The notes under the pieces are model-generated. The model did no database searches. It had not been told where the DNA came from and saw only the letters and a program-made list of their open reading frames with translations. From assembly GCA_903867225.1 (NCBI GenBank), contig CAIPQN010000040.1, positions 1 through 64,000 of the forward strand: a stretch of DNA of 64,000 nucleotides, in the 5' to 3' direction. Positions 53,341-62,091 of the stretch are shown here, one piece after another. Each line of letters opens with the position of its first letter. Positions within the stretch are counted from its first letter, which is position 1. Source of the DNA: an uncultured Pseudomonadota bacterium. Lineage in GTDB: Bacteria; Pseudomonadota; Gammaproteobacteria; Methylococcales; Methylomonadaceae. The position numbers and the translations under genes were made by a program.

Positions 53341-55182
53341 TCACACAGTTTCATTAAGCATTGAACGCATATCTGTTGAATATGCTGATTTTATGGGTTG
53401 AAAATCATTGTGTGCGCTCATCAACCCTGTAATCAATCCAACGTGTTGTAATTGCTGTTTCAAATTCACAAGATGCTGGCTAATTAACGTTGTAGTTTGG
53501 GGCTGTTGATTTTTAAAATAAGTATTCACCACGCCATTTTGAGAAGAAATGACACAATTCACTTCACCTAAATTTGGTGGTGTGAGCGTTAAATTTACTG
53601 ACCAATTCTTTGCTTGTTCATTTGCTGAAGATTGATTTGTTTTATCGCGTTGAATTTCCATTTTTAACGTTTCTGCCTGATTTCCCATCAAAAAAGGTAA
53701 TTCAAATGCCCACACTTGTTTACCATCTTCTTTTGGTAACGAGTGCAACTGATCAATCACTACTTTTGCCAAGGCATTTTCAGTTTTAGTATGTAATTGT
53801 TGCAAACCATTCACTTGCGTTTCACTCAACGATAATTCAGTTTTTTGTGCGATGCCTTGTTTAAGGGTGTCCATCAATTTGAACAAATCATTTTTGAAAT
53901 CGGTAGCAACAGGCTCATCGAGAAGTGGTGCGAGAATAATTTCTGACGAAGATGCCATCATTTTTGCATCATTGTTGGCTTTCAAATTAGGCAAAATTTC
54001 AACTGCAAGTGTTTTTAATGACTGCGGAATGTTTTCAGAATGTGAAAGTAACAATAATTGTGTGTGCAATTCGCCTTCATTTTGCTCAACTAATTTTGCG
54101 ATTTCAGGATTCGGAGCAGATTCTTGCTTCAACAAATTTTGCAATAAGGTTGAAGTAAGTTGTTTTAATTCATTGGTCGCGCTGGTGTGTTGCAATAAAT
54201 TAAGTAACGGCATTTTCAAATCAGCAGGTGGTTTGGGCGTTTGAACAGGTGTTGGAATTGTTGTCGGTGCTTTTGACGTATTATTTGCCACTGTTTTTGC
54301 ATCAAAGAAAAGCCCTGAAGAATAAATTAAATGCTTCAATTTCAACGGATTAAAAAGCTGTTCATTGGGTTGCAAATGTTCAAATAACGCAGCCGCATTT
54401 TGTTTTAACGTCGTCGCCAAAGAATCATTTTTTATTTCAAGTTGTGGTAAATCGCTGCGAAGTTGATTTAACAAAACAGCAGGCGATTCATGGCGCGGCA
54501 AAAGTTGACGCATAAATGCAGCAATTTTTTCTTCTTGAATTTGAGCGGGTAATACGGTTGATGGCAATTGTTTAAATTCTGGCACAGCACCAATTTTTGT
54601 CATTGCCAATGTTAATGCTTGACCTACTTTTAATGATTCACCTGGTAACAGCTGCAATTGAGCATGATCGACGGTAATAAGCATTTTTTTACTACTTGCA
54701 CTATTTTGTGAATCGGCAATCACTAATTCTAGCTGAATTTTATGACCCACAAGACCAACGACGTTAGCCTCAATCGGCTGCTGATTTTGAGCGTGTTGCA
54801 CAAAACTTTTCAATGATTCATCAATTCGATTTACCAATGGCGCGGTTGCCAATGTTAATCGCATTGCATTCATTTTTTCAGCACTTGGCGGCGTACTCGC
54901 ATAACGCTGTGTATCAAGCGCAACCAATTTGAATTCTAATTCTGGCGTGAGTTTGGTGACTTGAAGCGTTACATTTTGACCAAGATACGGCGTAAAAGTG
55001 GCGCGTTGATTTTGATTTTCAACGGTGAGCGTTTGCCCACCCCATTTGAGTGTAATTCCAGTCGGATTGATCGCGGTTACAGTCACAGCAATTTTTTGTC
55101 CAACGATTAAATTCAAATTATTTTCAACCAAAGTCTTCATGGCTTGCAAAATTTGACTGTTGAACGAGGTTTGAATATCCAT
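53341..55182 (-). CDS. fliK: FliK-like flagellar hook-length control protein
   Basis: FliK measures the flagellar hook and switches export specificity. The 613-residue product has an N-terminal region with beta-strand character (VTAINPTGITLKWGGQTL), a long low-complexity Gln/Asn/Thr/Leu-rich middle, and a C-terminal FliK domain (about 480-585) with WAFELPFLMGNQAETLKM and SVNLTLTPPNLGEVNCVIS. Other flagellar genes are not in the window, except for FapA-like proteins at the left end. It is 79 bases behind nagZ, so it is perhaps only loosely connected to that operon. Confidence 0.8.
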   Translation of the reverse strand: MDIQTSFNSQILQAMKTLVENNLNLIVGQKIAVTVTAINPTGITLKWGGQTLTVENQNQRATFTPYLGQNVTLQVTKLTPELEFKLVALDTQRYASTPPSAEKMNAMRLTLATAPLVNRIDESLKSFVQHAQNQQPIEANVVGLVGHKIQLELVIADSQNSASSKKMLITVDHAQLQLLPGESLKVGQALTLAMTKIGAVPEFKQLPSTVLPAQIQEEKIAAFMRQLLPRHESPAVLLNQLRSDLPQLEIKNDSLATTLKQNAAALFEHLQPNEQLFNPLKLKHLIYSSGLFFDAKTVANNTSKAPTTIPTPVQTPKPPADLKMPLLNLLQHTSATNELKQLTSTLLQNLLKQESAPNPEIAKLVEQNEGELHTQLLLLSHSENIPQSLKTLAVEILPNLKANNDAKMMASSSEIILAPLLDEPVATDFKNDLFKLMDTLKQGIAQKTELSLSETQVNGLQQLHTKTENALAKVVIDQLHSLPKEDGKQVWAFELPFLMGNQAETLKMEIQRDKTNQSSANEQAKNWSVNLTLTPPNLGEVNCVISSQNGVVNTYFKNQQPQTTTLISQHLVNLKQQLQHVGLITGLMSAHNDFQPIKSAYSTDMRSMLNETV

Positions 55183-55260
55183 AAAATCCGATGCTTGAAA
55201 GAAAATAATAATGGCACTGTATCGTGAGTTTCGCGTAAAACTAAAGTCGCGAGTTTGAAA

Positions 55261-56274
55261 TTAGCTGTGACGCTGCATAAAATCTTGAACTGAAATTACC
55301 GCTTGTTGCCATGCGCTGTTCGCTTGTAATTGTTCACGATTTAACGAAAATTTACCGCGCATTTTTTGCAAACGACGTTCACGTTCTGAGTTATTTTCAA
55401 TCGGTAATGCGTTTAAAACTTCAATCGCGGCAGTTGGATTATTACAAATCAAAACCATGTCACAACCCGCTTTTAATGCGACTTTGGCGCGTTCTGAAAA
55501 ACTCCCCACACTCGCTGCGCCTTCCATACTTAAATCGTCACTAAATACCACGCCATCAAAAGCCAACTCTTCACGCAGAATTTTTTGAATCCAAAATTTT
55601 GAAAATCCTGCGGGTTGCGCGTCAATCTGCGAATACAAAACGTGTGCAGGCATGATGCCTTCCAAACCTTCGGAAATCAGTTGGCGAAACGGTTGTAAAT
55701 CACTGTTACGAAGCGCGTCCAATTCACGGTCATCAATCGGCAAAGTCAAATGCGAATCTAACTCCACCGCGCCATGACCTGGAAAATGTTTGCCTGTTGC
55801 CGCCATACCCGCCCGAACCATTCCGTGTCGAAATTCACTTGCCAATTGCGTGACCTTTTCAGCATTTTGCGAAAACGCCCGATTTCCAATAATCGTACTC
55901 ACGCCACAATCGACATCTAAAACTGGCGCAAAACTGAAATCGACACCAACTGCTAATAATTCCACCGCCATTAACCAGCCAGCAACTTCGGCGATTTTGG
56001 GTTCATTTTCGTACAAAGCCGCAGGTGATAAACGTGTAAAACCATTTTGAAAACGTTGTACGCGCCCACCTTCTTGATCAACTGCAATAAGGATTTCACC
56101 GTTTCTAGCTGCCCGAATTTCTTTGATTAAATCGGTGACTTGTTCAGGGCTTTCATAATTTCGTGCAAACAAAATCACCGCGCCTGTGTTTGGATGATTG
56201 ATTATTTCGCGCTCTGAATTTGCTAATGATGTACTAGCAATATCGAGCATAACTGCGCCAAAATTTTGAATCAT
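55261..56274 (-). CDS. nagZ: Beta-N-acetylglucosaminidase NagZ (glycoside hydrolase family 3)
   Basis: NagZ removes N-acetylglucosamine from 1,6-anhydro-muropeptides in peptidoglycan recycling in the cytoplasm. From ATG 56274 the product has 337 residues, with VDQEGGRVQRFQNGFTRL (substrate-binding), KHFPGHGAVELDSHLTLP (His-Asp dyad loop) and FSDDLSMEGAA, which holds the catalytic Asp nucleophile. The ATG overlaps the hpt stop by one base (TAATG). A longer frame starts inside hpt and is not used. Confidence 0.94.
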   Translation of the reverse strand: MIQNFGAVMLDIASTSLANSEREIINHPNTGAVILFARNYESPEQVTDLIKEIRAARNGEILIAVDQEGGRVQRFQNGFTRLSPAALYENEPKIAEVAGWLMAVELLAVGVDFSFAPVLDVDCGVSTIIGNRAFSQNAEKVTQLASEFRHGMVRAGMAATGKHFPGHGAVELDSHLTLPIDDRELDALRNSDLQPFRQLISEGLEGIMPAHVLYSQIDAQPAGFSKFWIQKILREELAFDGVVFSDDLSMEGAASVGSFSERAKVALKAGCDMVLICNNPTAAIEVLNALPIENNSERERRLQKMRGKFSLNREQLQANSAWQQAVISVQDFMQRHS

Positions 56275-56816
56275 TACAACCCCGCACACGCATAAATGCC
56301 ATCGGCATTTCGCCAATAACCTTTGTAATCCATGCCGTAACCAAAAACATAACGGTCAACCACTTTCAAACCGACAAAATCAGCGGTCAATGGCTTATCT
56401 TGTGGTAAATCTTTATCTAACAAAACTGCGGTGTAAACTGAACTCGCACCTTGCTCAACACAATAATCGTAAATCGCTGCCAACGTAATGCCCGCGTCCA
56501 AAATATCATCGACCAACAAAACGGTACGATTTTTCAAAGAGGTGCGCGGTTTTGTAATCCACTCCACATCCTCGCCGACCGTTTTATTGTGATAACGACT
56601 GGCGTTAATGGTGTCAATCGTCAGCGGCATCGTTAAACGTGTCAGTAATTGTCCCGCAACAACTAAACCGCCATTCATTACACACAAAACCAACGGATTT
56701 CGGTCAGCGAGTAATTGATTAATTTGTTGTGCCATCGAATCTAAAGCAGTTTCGACTTCGGCTTTACTGTGTAGTAATTCTGCTGCAGCGCGGACAGATT
56801 CAATTTCATTTTTCAT
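56274..56816 (-). CDS. hpt: Hypoxanthine-guanine phosphoribosyltransferase
   Basis: This purine-salvage enzyme makes IMP or GMP from the base and PRPP. From ATG 56816 (TTGAGA upstream) the product has 180 residues, with the PRPP-binding motif VLLVDDILDAGITLA (about 100-114), the VMNGGLVVAGQLL loop and GYGMDYKGYWRNADGIYA at the end, the typical signature of hypoxanthine-guanine phosphoribosyltransferases. The start belongs here rather than at 56870 because the longer frame overlaps the DUF4390 gene. It is one base overlapped with nagZ. Confidence 0.93.
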   Translation of the reverse strand: MKNEIESVRAAAELLHSKAEVETALDSMAQQINQLLADRNPLVLCVMNGGLVVAGQLLTRLTMPLTIDTINASRYHNKTVGEDVEWITKPRTSLKNRTVLLVDDILDAGITLAAIYDYCVEQGASSVYTAVLLDKDLPQDKPLTADFVGLKVVDRYVFGYGMDYKGYWRNADGIYACAGL

Positions 56817-56830
56817 AAAAATCTCAACGT

Positions 56831-57394
56831 TTAAAAGGTTCGGTGTGTCGGCAAATCCCATTGTGTCCAATCACTTGAAAGTTGCCATTGTGGGTTTGCA
56901 ATCATTTGAGTTTGCAGCGGTAATGGTAATTCTTCATCTTCAAAAAACACTTTTATTGCTACTAAATAACGTGCGTTAGGTAATAAATCCTCCTTTAAGG
57001 TCAAAGGAAAATCACGCAATGTAGCCATAACATTTAACGCAGCCGTCAAAGTTGAAAAATTACGAGTTTCTCCCGTGTTTTCATTTTTAACACGATACAT
57101 ATTTAACAGCGCATGATATTGCAATCGATAACGTAACACGGATGTTGAAAACGTTTTGTTAAACCAAACATCATGCTGTTGTTGCAACTTGATTTTAATT
57201 TGCCAAAACAACGGTACGCCATTTTGCAAGGCTTCATTTGCTTGTGGGCTGAGGTGATATTCAAAATCCGCTACTAAAATATATTTGCCTTGTTGCAAAG
57301 AAGTTTCTGCGTGTTTCACTTCGGCAGCGTATTTACTGGCATTTGCGGTATTGAATAAAATGACTAAAACTACAAACAAAACATTACGCCACAT
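56831..57394 (-). CDS. DUF4390 exported protein
   Basis: The 187-residue product has a signal peptide (about 1-19, cleaved after ANA) and a beta-rich body (GKYILVADFEYHLSPQANEA; NTGETRNFSTLTAALN), matching the DUF4390 family. Members are often encoded upstream of the NtrY/NtrX sensor system, but no such genes follow here. Function is unknown. Its ATG overlaps the ilvA stop by one base, and hpt begins 14 bases after its end, so ilvA-DUF4390-hpt-nagZ form one operon. Confidence 0.75.
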   Translation of the reverse strand: MWRNVLFVVLVILFNTANASKYAAEVKHAETSLQQGKYILVADFEYHLSPQANEALQNGVPLFWQIKIKLQQQHDVWFNKTFSTSVLRYRLQYHALLNMYRVKNENTGETRNFSTLTAALNVMATLRDFPLTLKEDLLPNARYLVAIKVFFEDEELPLPLQTQMIANPQWQLSSDWTQWDLPTHRTF

Positions 57395-58920
57395 TATTTT
57401 GTTTTTCCACCTGAAAATAATTGATATGCAGGATTGTTTGTTTCTTCGTAATAGCTAAAACCTAACGAATTTAAACAAGCGTGGAAATTTACTTGTTGCG
57501 CGGACTCAATTTGCAAACCCATTAACACTTTGCCAAATGCTGCACCGTGATTACGATAATGAAACAAACTGATATTCCAACGTCCACCCAATTCAGTTAA
57601 AAAATTCAATAACGCACTTGGTCGTTCGGGGAATTCCACGCTGTAAATTACTTCATTTAACTCGCAAGGTGCGTGTCCGCCAACCATGTAACGAATATGT
57701 TCTTTCGCTAAATCATTTGCTGTCATATCAACTACGTTAAAGCCTTGTGTTTGTAAATCGCCAATAATTGCAGCACGGTCTTTGATTTCACCGCTGCTGG
57801 AAATACCAACAAACACTTGTGCGTTTGACGAATCAAAATAACGATAATTGAATTCGGTGATATTTCGCCCGTTCAATAATTGGCAAAAACGTAAAAAACT
57901 GCCAGCGATTTCAGGAATCGTCACGGCTAATAAAATTTCTCGATGTTCGCCAACTTGAGCGCGTTCAGCGACATAGCGCAAACGGTCAAAATTGATATTT
58001 GCGCCGCTATCAATTGCTACCAACGTTTGATTTTTTACATTTTCACGTTCGACATATTTTTTCAAACCAGCAGTTGCCAATGCGCCAGCGGGTTCAGCAA
58101 TCGAGCGAGTGTCGTCGAAAATATCTTTAATTGCCGCACAAATTTCATCGGTTGAAACAATGATAATCTCATCAACATATTTTTGAGCGAGAGCAAATGG
58201 TTCAGCACCAATTTGTTTTACTGCCACGCCGTCAGCAAATAAACCGACTTGTTCTAAAACAACCCGTTCACCCGCTTTCAAAGCCTGATTTAGACAGTCA
58301 GAATCTTCAGGTTCAACGCCAATAATTTTAATATCGGGACGGACAAATTTTGCATAAACCGCCACACCAGCAATCAATCCACCGCCACCTACAGGCACAA
58401 AAATCGCGTCTAGTTTTCCTGTTTGTTGACGCAAAATCTCCATTGCAACCGTTCCCTGTCCTGCAATCACATCTTCGTCGTCATAAGGATGCACAAAAAC
58501 ACGCCCCGATTTTTTCGCTAATTCGTAAGCATGTTCATAAGATTCGCTGTAAGAATCACCAAATAAAACAATTTCTGCGCCCATTGATTTTACTGATTGG
58601 CTTTTGATTTCTGGTGTGGTGGTTGGCATCACGATTAACGCGTTAATTCCCAAACGTTGCGCCGATAATGCAACGCCTTGCGCGTGATTTCCTGCTGATG
58701 CCGCAATGACACCGCATTTTTTCTCGGTGTCGCTGAGTAATGCCATTTTGTTGTATGCGCCACGCAATTTAAACGAAAAAACCGATTGTAAATCTTCGCG
58801 TTTCAAAAAAATTTGGTTTTGGGTTCGCTGGGAAAGTGTTTTGGCAAAATCTAAAGGTGTTTCGATGGCAACGTCATAAACGCTGGCGCGTAAAATTTTT
58901 TCGATATAGCGTAAAGGCAT
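57394..58920 (-). CDS. ilvA: Threonine deaminase, biosynthetic (IlvA)
   Basis: IlvA converts threonine to 2-oxobutyrate, the first step of isoleucine synthesis, and is inhibited by isoleucine. From ATG 58920 the product has 508 residues: the PLP domain (1-325) with the Schiff-base Lys in SFKLRGAYNKM and SAGNHAQGVALSA, and two ACT-like regulatory domains (about 330-508, beginning REILLAVTIPEIAGSFLRF). The full regulatory half marks it as the biosynthetic form and not the catabolic TdcB. A 19-codon longer frame has no support. It heads the operon with DUF4390, hpt and nagZ. Confidence 0.94.
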   Translation of the reverse strand: MPLRYIEKILRASVYDVAIETPLDFAKTLSQRTQNQIFLKREDLQSVFSFKLRGAYNKMALLSDTEKKCGVIAASAGNHAQGVALSAQRLGINALIVMPTTTPEIKSQSVKSMGAEIVLFGDSYSESYEHAYELAKKSGRVFVHPYDDEDVIAGQGTVAMEILRQQTGKLDAIFVPVGGGGLIAGVAVYAKFVRPDIKIIGVEPEDSDCLNQALKAGERVVLEQVGLFADGVAVKQIGAEPFALAQKYVDEIIIVSTDEICAAIKDIFDDTRSIAEPAGALATAGLKKYVERENVKNQTLVAIDSGANINFDRLRYVAERAQVGEHREILLAVTIPEIAGSFLRFCQLLNGRNITEFNYRYFDSSNAQVFVGISSSGEIKDRAAIIGDLQTQGFNVVDMTANDLAKEHIRYMVGGHAPCELNEVIYSVEFPERPSALLNFLTELGGRWNISLFHYRNHGAAFGKVLMGLQIESAQQVNFHACLNSLGFSYYEETNNPAYQLFSGGKTK

Positions 58921-58975
58921 GAGTATTTCATGGTTAATAAAAAATAATGATGCTCTATTATCGCGTAAAGCATAC

Positions 58976-59005
58976 AAAAACGCCCCATTTCTGGGGCGTT
59001 TTTTT
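58976..59005 (-). terminator. Intrinsic terminator of glnA
   Basis: AAAAACGCCCC and GGGGCGTTTTT form a perfect stem over a six-base loop, with a T-run on the minus strand after glnA and A-run on the other side. Confidence 0.92.
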
Positions 59006-59029
59006 ACATAAACTTACAAACGAAAGTTT

Positions 59030-60439
59030 TTACAAGCTGTAATACATATCGTATTCAACAGGATGTGTACTCATACGCAAGCGTGTGACTTCTTCCATTT
59101 TCAATTTAATGTAAGCGTCAATCACGTCGTTAGTAAATACGCCACCTTTAGTCAAAAATTCGCGATCTGCGTCCAAAGAATCTAAGGCTTGGTCGAAAGA
59201 ATGACAAACTTGCGGGATATTTTTTTCTTCTTCTGGTGGCAAGTCGTACAAATCTTTGTCCATCGCTTCACCTGGATGGATTTTGTTTTGAATACCGTCT
59301 AAGCCCGCCATCAACATCGCAGAAAACGCCAAGTATGGGTTTGCGGTTGAATCAGGGAAACGCACTTCGATACGACGACCTTTTGGGTTACGAACGAAAG
59401 GAATACGAATTGACGCAGAACGGTTACGCGCTGAGTAAGCCAACATAACAGGAGCTTCAAAACCTGGTACTAAACGTTTATAGCTGTTGGTTGAAGCGTT
59501 TGTGAACGCGTTTAAGGCTTTCGCGTGTTTGATGATACCGCCGATGTAATAAAGCGCAGTTTCAGACAAACCACCGTACAAATCACCTGTGAACAAGTTC
59601 ACGCCGTCTTTTGCTAACGATTGGTGAACGTGCATACCGCTACCGTTGTCGCCTACCATTGGTTTTGGCATGAACGTCGCTGTTTTGCCATAAGCGTGAG
59701 CGATGTTTGCGATGACGTATTTTAATTCTAAAACTTCATCCGCTTTTTTCACTAAGGTATTGAAACGCACGCCGATTTCACATTGACCCGCAGTTGCAAC
59801 TTCGTGATGATGAACTTCAGTGACTTGACCCATTGATTCCAATGTTTGGCACATTGATGAACGCATATCTTGGAATGAATCAACGGGTGGCACAGGGAAA
59901 TAACCCCCTTTTACACTTGGACGATGCCCTGTATTGCCATCGGCATAAACTTTTTCAGCATTCCAACCTGCTTCTTCAGAATCAATTTTGAAGAAAGTGC
60001 CGCTCATATCTGCACCCCAACGAACATCATCAAAAATGAAAAACTCATTTTCTGGACCAAAGAATGCGGTGTCCGCGATACCTGTTGATTTCAAATAGGC
60101 TTCAGCACGTTTTGCCAAAGAACGTGGGTCACGTTCGTAACCTTGCATATCTTTAGGTTCGACGATGTCACAACGAATAATTAATGTGTTGTCATCAAAG
60201 AAAGGATCCATTACTGCTGTGCTTGGATCTGGCATTAAAACCATGTCAGATTCGTTGATGTGTTTCCAACCAGCAATCGACGAACCGTCAAACATATTGC
60301 CGTCTTCAAAAGTATCTTCATCAATAGTGTGTGCGGGGAAAGTAACGTGTTGTTCTTTGCCGCGAGTATCGCAAAAACGGAAATCAACGAATTTTACGTC
60401 GTTGTCTTTAATCAATTTGAGTACGTTTGCTACAGACAT
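59030..60439 (-). CDS. glnA: Glutamine synthetase type I
   Basis: GlnA fixes ammonium into glutamine and is the key enzyme of nitrogen assimilation. The 469-residue product has the beta-grasp N domain, the metal and ATP sites [13 protein letters not shown] and [12 protein letters not shown], and the adenylylation Tyr in [12 protein letters not shown], showing control by GlnE. AGGAGAGG precedes the ATG. It is divergent from the porin-amtB-glnK operon and shares a regulatory region with it. The glnL-glnG genes are not beside it. Confidence 0.97.
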   Translation of the reverse strand: MSVANVLKLIKDNDVKFVDFRFCDTRGKEQHVTFPAHTIDEDTFEDGNMFDGSSIAGWKHINESDMVLMPDPSTAVMDPFFDDNTLIIRCDIVEPKDMQGYERDPRSLAKRAEAYLKSTGIADTAFFGPENEFFIFDDVRWGADMSGTFFKIDSEEAGWNAEKVYADGNTGHRPSVKGGYFPVPPVDSFQDMRSSMCQTLESMGQVTEVHHHEVATAGQCEIGVRFNTLVKKADEVLELKYVIANIAHAYGKTATFMPKPMVGDNGSGMHVHQSLAKDGVNLFTGDLYGGLSETALYYIGGIIKHAKALNAFTNASTNSYKRLVPGFEAPVMLAYSARNRSASIRIPFVRNPKGRRIEVRFPDSTANPYLAFSAMLMAGLDGIQNKIHPGEAMDKDLYDLPPEEEKNIPQVCHSFDQALDSLDADREFLTKGGVFTNDVIDAYIKLKMEEVTRLRMSTHPVEYDMYYSL

Positions 60440-60491
60440 TTAATGCCTCTCCTAATAATTTTTATTGAAAAAACGGTGCGTTTATTCACAA

Positions 60492-60510
60492 CCGCGATAA
60501 CGATACCATT
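60492..60510 (-). promoter_or_regulatory. Possible sigma-54 promoter of glnA
   Basis: On the minus strand the sequence reads TGGTATCGTTATCGCGG. The invariant GG (60507-60506) and GC (60495-60494) are ten bases apart, as in -24/-12 promoters, but the other positions only partly match TGGCAC-N5-TTGC. It lies about 55 bases before the start codon. Confidence 0.5.
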
Positions 60511-60602
60511 TTTTTTAAATGTAGCCACTAAAAAAAATATCGTTAGAAAAGACGTGTTTTTTGTCAGGCTTGCACTGAAATAAAACATAAAACATTCACT
60601 TT

Positions 60603-60619
60603 TGCGTCATTGTGGTGCG
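60603..60619. promoter_or_regulatory. NtrC-like binding site
   Basis: TGCGTC-N5-GGTGCG agrees with the NtrC consensus TGCACC-N5-GGTGCA at nine of twelve positions with the right spacing. It lies about 60 bases upstream of the plus-strand sigma-54 element and about 95 from the minus-strand one, fitting an enhancer for both. Confidence 0.5.
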
Positions 60620-60678
60620 AACATCCGCCTAAATTGAACATCGGTAATTTTAACCAATTGTTTTTATTGTTTTTTATT

Positions 60679-60697
60679 ACTGGCACAATATCTGCGT
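60679..60697 (+). promoter_or_regulatory. Sigma-54 promoter of the porin-amtB-glnK operon
   Basis: CTGGCACAATATCTGCGT contains GG (60682-60683) and GC (60694-60695) exactly ten bases apart, with TGGCAC matching the -24 consensus fully and TGC the -12 element. It lies 42 bases before the start codon of the porin gene. Confidence 0.8.
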
Positions 60698-60736
60698 ATT
60701 CAAATTTATATATTTAAACAAAAGAGGATTTTTACT

Positions 60737-62074
60737 ATGAAAACAAGAAAAAAAGCGCATAAATTCCGCATGAATCGAGCATTGGCGGGTGGTTTATTAG
60801 TAGCGGGTTTAATTACTAATGTTCACGCTGGCGCGATTGCAGATTTAACAGGTTACGATGCTAACGAAACTTCATTATTCAAAAAAAATGGCATCACAGT
60901 AGGTGGTTGGGCAAATGCAGGTATTACTTACAATGCCTCAAATCCAGCAAATGGTTTTAATGGACCAGTCACATTTGGCGACCGTGATAGCGAAGTGCAA
61001 CTGAATCAATTAAATCTTTTCATTCAACGCGCTGTCGCAACGGAAGGTACAGGTTGGGATTTTGGTGGGCGTTTTGATGTGATGTTTGGAACGGATTCGA
61101 TTTTCACACAAGCCTACGGAGTGCCTGCATTTGACATAAATAGCGCATCTCCAATGAATCGTAATCATTGGGATTTAGGAATGCTCAATGGCGGCAACAA
61201 TAATCGTTTTTACGATTTAGCATTGCCACAAGCCTATGCTGAAGCCTATGTTCCAATCGGCAATGGTTTAAATATCAAAGCGGGTCATTTTTATACGCCA
61301 ATCGGTTATGAAACTGTTCCTGCACCAGACAATTTTTTCTACACACACGCTTACACCATGCAATATGGCGAACCATTTACACATACAGGTGTAATGGGAA
61401 ATTATGCAGTGAATTCCAACTGGTCAGTAATGGGTGGCGCGACAACAGGCAGTGCAACAGGTGGTTGGGATGGTGGTTTTGATAAACAACTTGGAAATTG
61501 GGGTGGTTTAGCTGGTGTAACTTGGACAAGTACGGACAAAGGTACTTCTGCAAACATAAGCGGTACTTACGCTGGCGCATCGGAAAAAAACAATTCCACA
61601 TTTGCACTTTACAGCATCGTTTTAAAACACAACATTACAGACAAAACACACTTAATGTTGCAACATGATCATGGTTTTGCAAACAACACCTACGATTGGA
61701 CGAATGGCGTTGCAAATGCCATTGATGCTGAATGGTATGGTATTAACACGCATTTAACTTATGACGTAACTGATAAAGTAACCGCTGGTATTCGTGGTGA
61801 ATGGTTCAGAGATCAAAATGGTTTCCGTGTTTGTTCACCAGGTCGTGTTGGTGCAGCCACTGACAACACAGGTGTTAGTTACGCAGCAAACTTTGCAGCA
61901 AGCTGTGTTGCTTCAACGTATTACGCTGTGACAGCTGGTGTCACTTATAAACCGACAGTTTGGTTGAATTTACGTCCGAATATTCGTTATGACGTAGCGG
62001 ATGGTTCACGTCCATTTGGTAATGCAAAACAAGACCAATTTTTATTCTCGACCGATTTCTCAATCACTTTCTAA
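60737..62074 (+). CDS. Outer-membrane beta-barrel porin (BBP2/OmpL-like)
   Basis: The 445-residue product has a signal peptide (1-31, cleaved after VHA) with a Lys/Arg-rich start and a beta-barrel pattern of alternating residues and aromatic girdles that ends in Phe (FSTDFSITF), the outer-membrane insertion signal. GWANAGITYNASNP and YGEPFTHTGVMGNY are typical of the putative beta-barrel porin-2 family. GAGGA precedes the ATG. It is the first gene behind the sigma-54 promoter and 17 bases before amtB, so it likely helps ammonium or another small nitrogen source cross the outer membrane under nitrogen limitation. Two cysteines (residues 370-395 region) may form a loop disulfide. Confidence 0.8.
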   Translation: MKTRKKAHKFRMNRALAGGLLVAGLITNVHAGAIADLTGYDANETSLFKKNGITVGGWANAGITYNASNPANGFNGPVTFGDRDSEVQLNQLNLFIQRAVATEGTGWDFGGRFDVMFGTDSIFTQAYGVPAFDINSASPMNRNHWDLGMLNGGNNNRFYDLALPQAYAEAYVPIGNGLNIKAGHFYTPIGYETVPAPDNFFYTHAYTMQYGEPFTHTGVMGNYAVNSNWSVMGGATTGSATGGWDGGFDKQLGNWGGLAGVTWTSTDKGTSANISGTYAGASEKNNSTFALYSIVLKHNITDKTHLMLQHDHGFANNTYDWTNGVANAIDAEWYGINTHLTYDVTDKVTAGIRGEWFRDQNGFRVCSPGRVGAATDNTGVSYAANFAASCVASTYYAVTAGVTYKPTVWLNLRPNIRYDVADGSRPFGNAKQDQFLFSTDFSITF

Positions 62075-62091
62075 TTTACGAAGGCGGAAAT

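Larger units (their letters stand above)
60440..60736. other. Divergent nitrogen-control region between glnA and the porin-amtB-glnK operon
   Basis: 297 bases with no gene. It contains a sigma-54-type element for each direction and an NtrC-like site between them (listed separately). The rest is A+T-rich. Confidence 0.7.
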
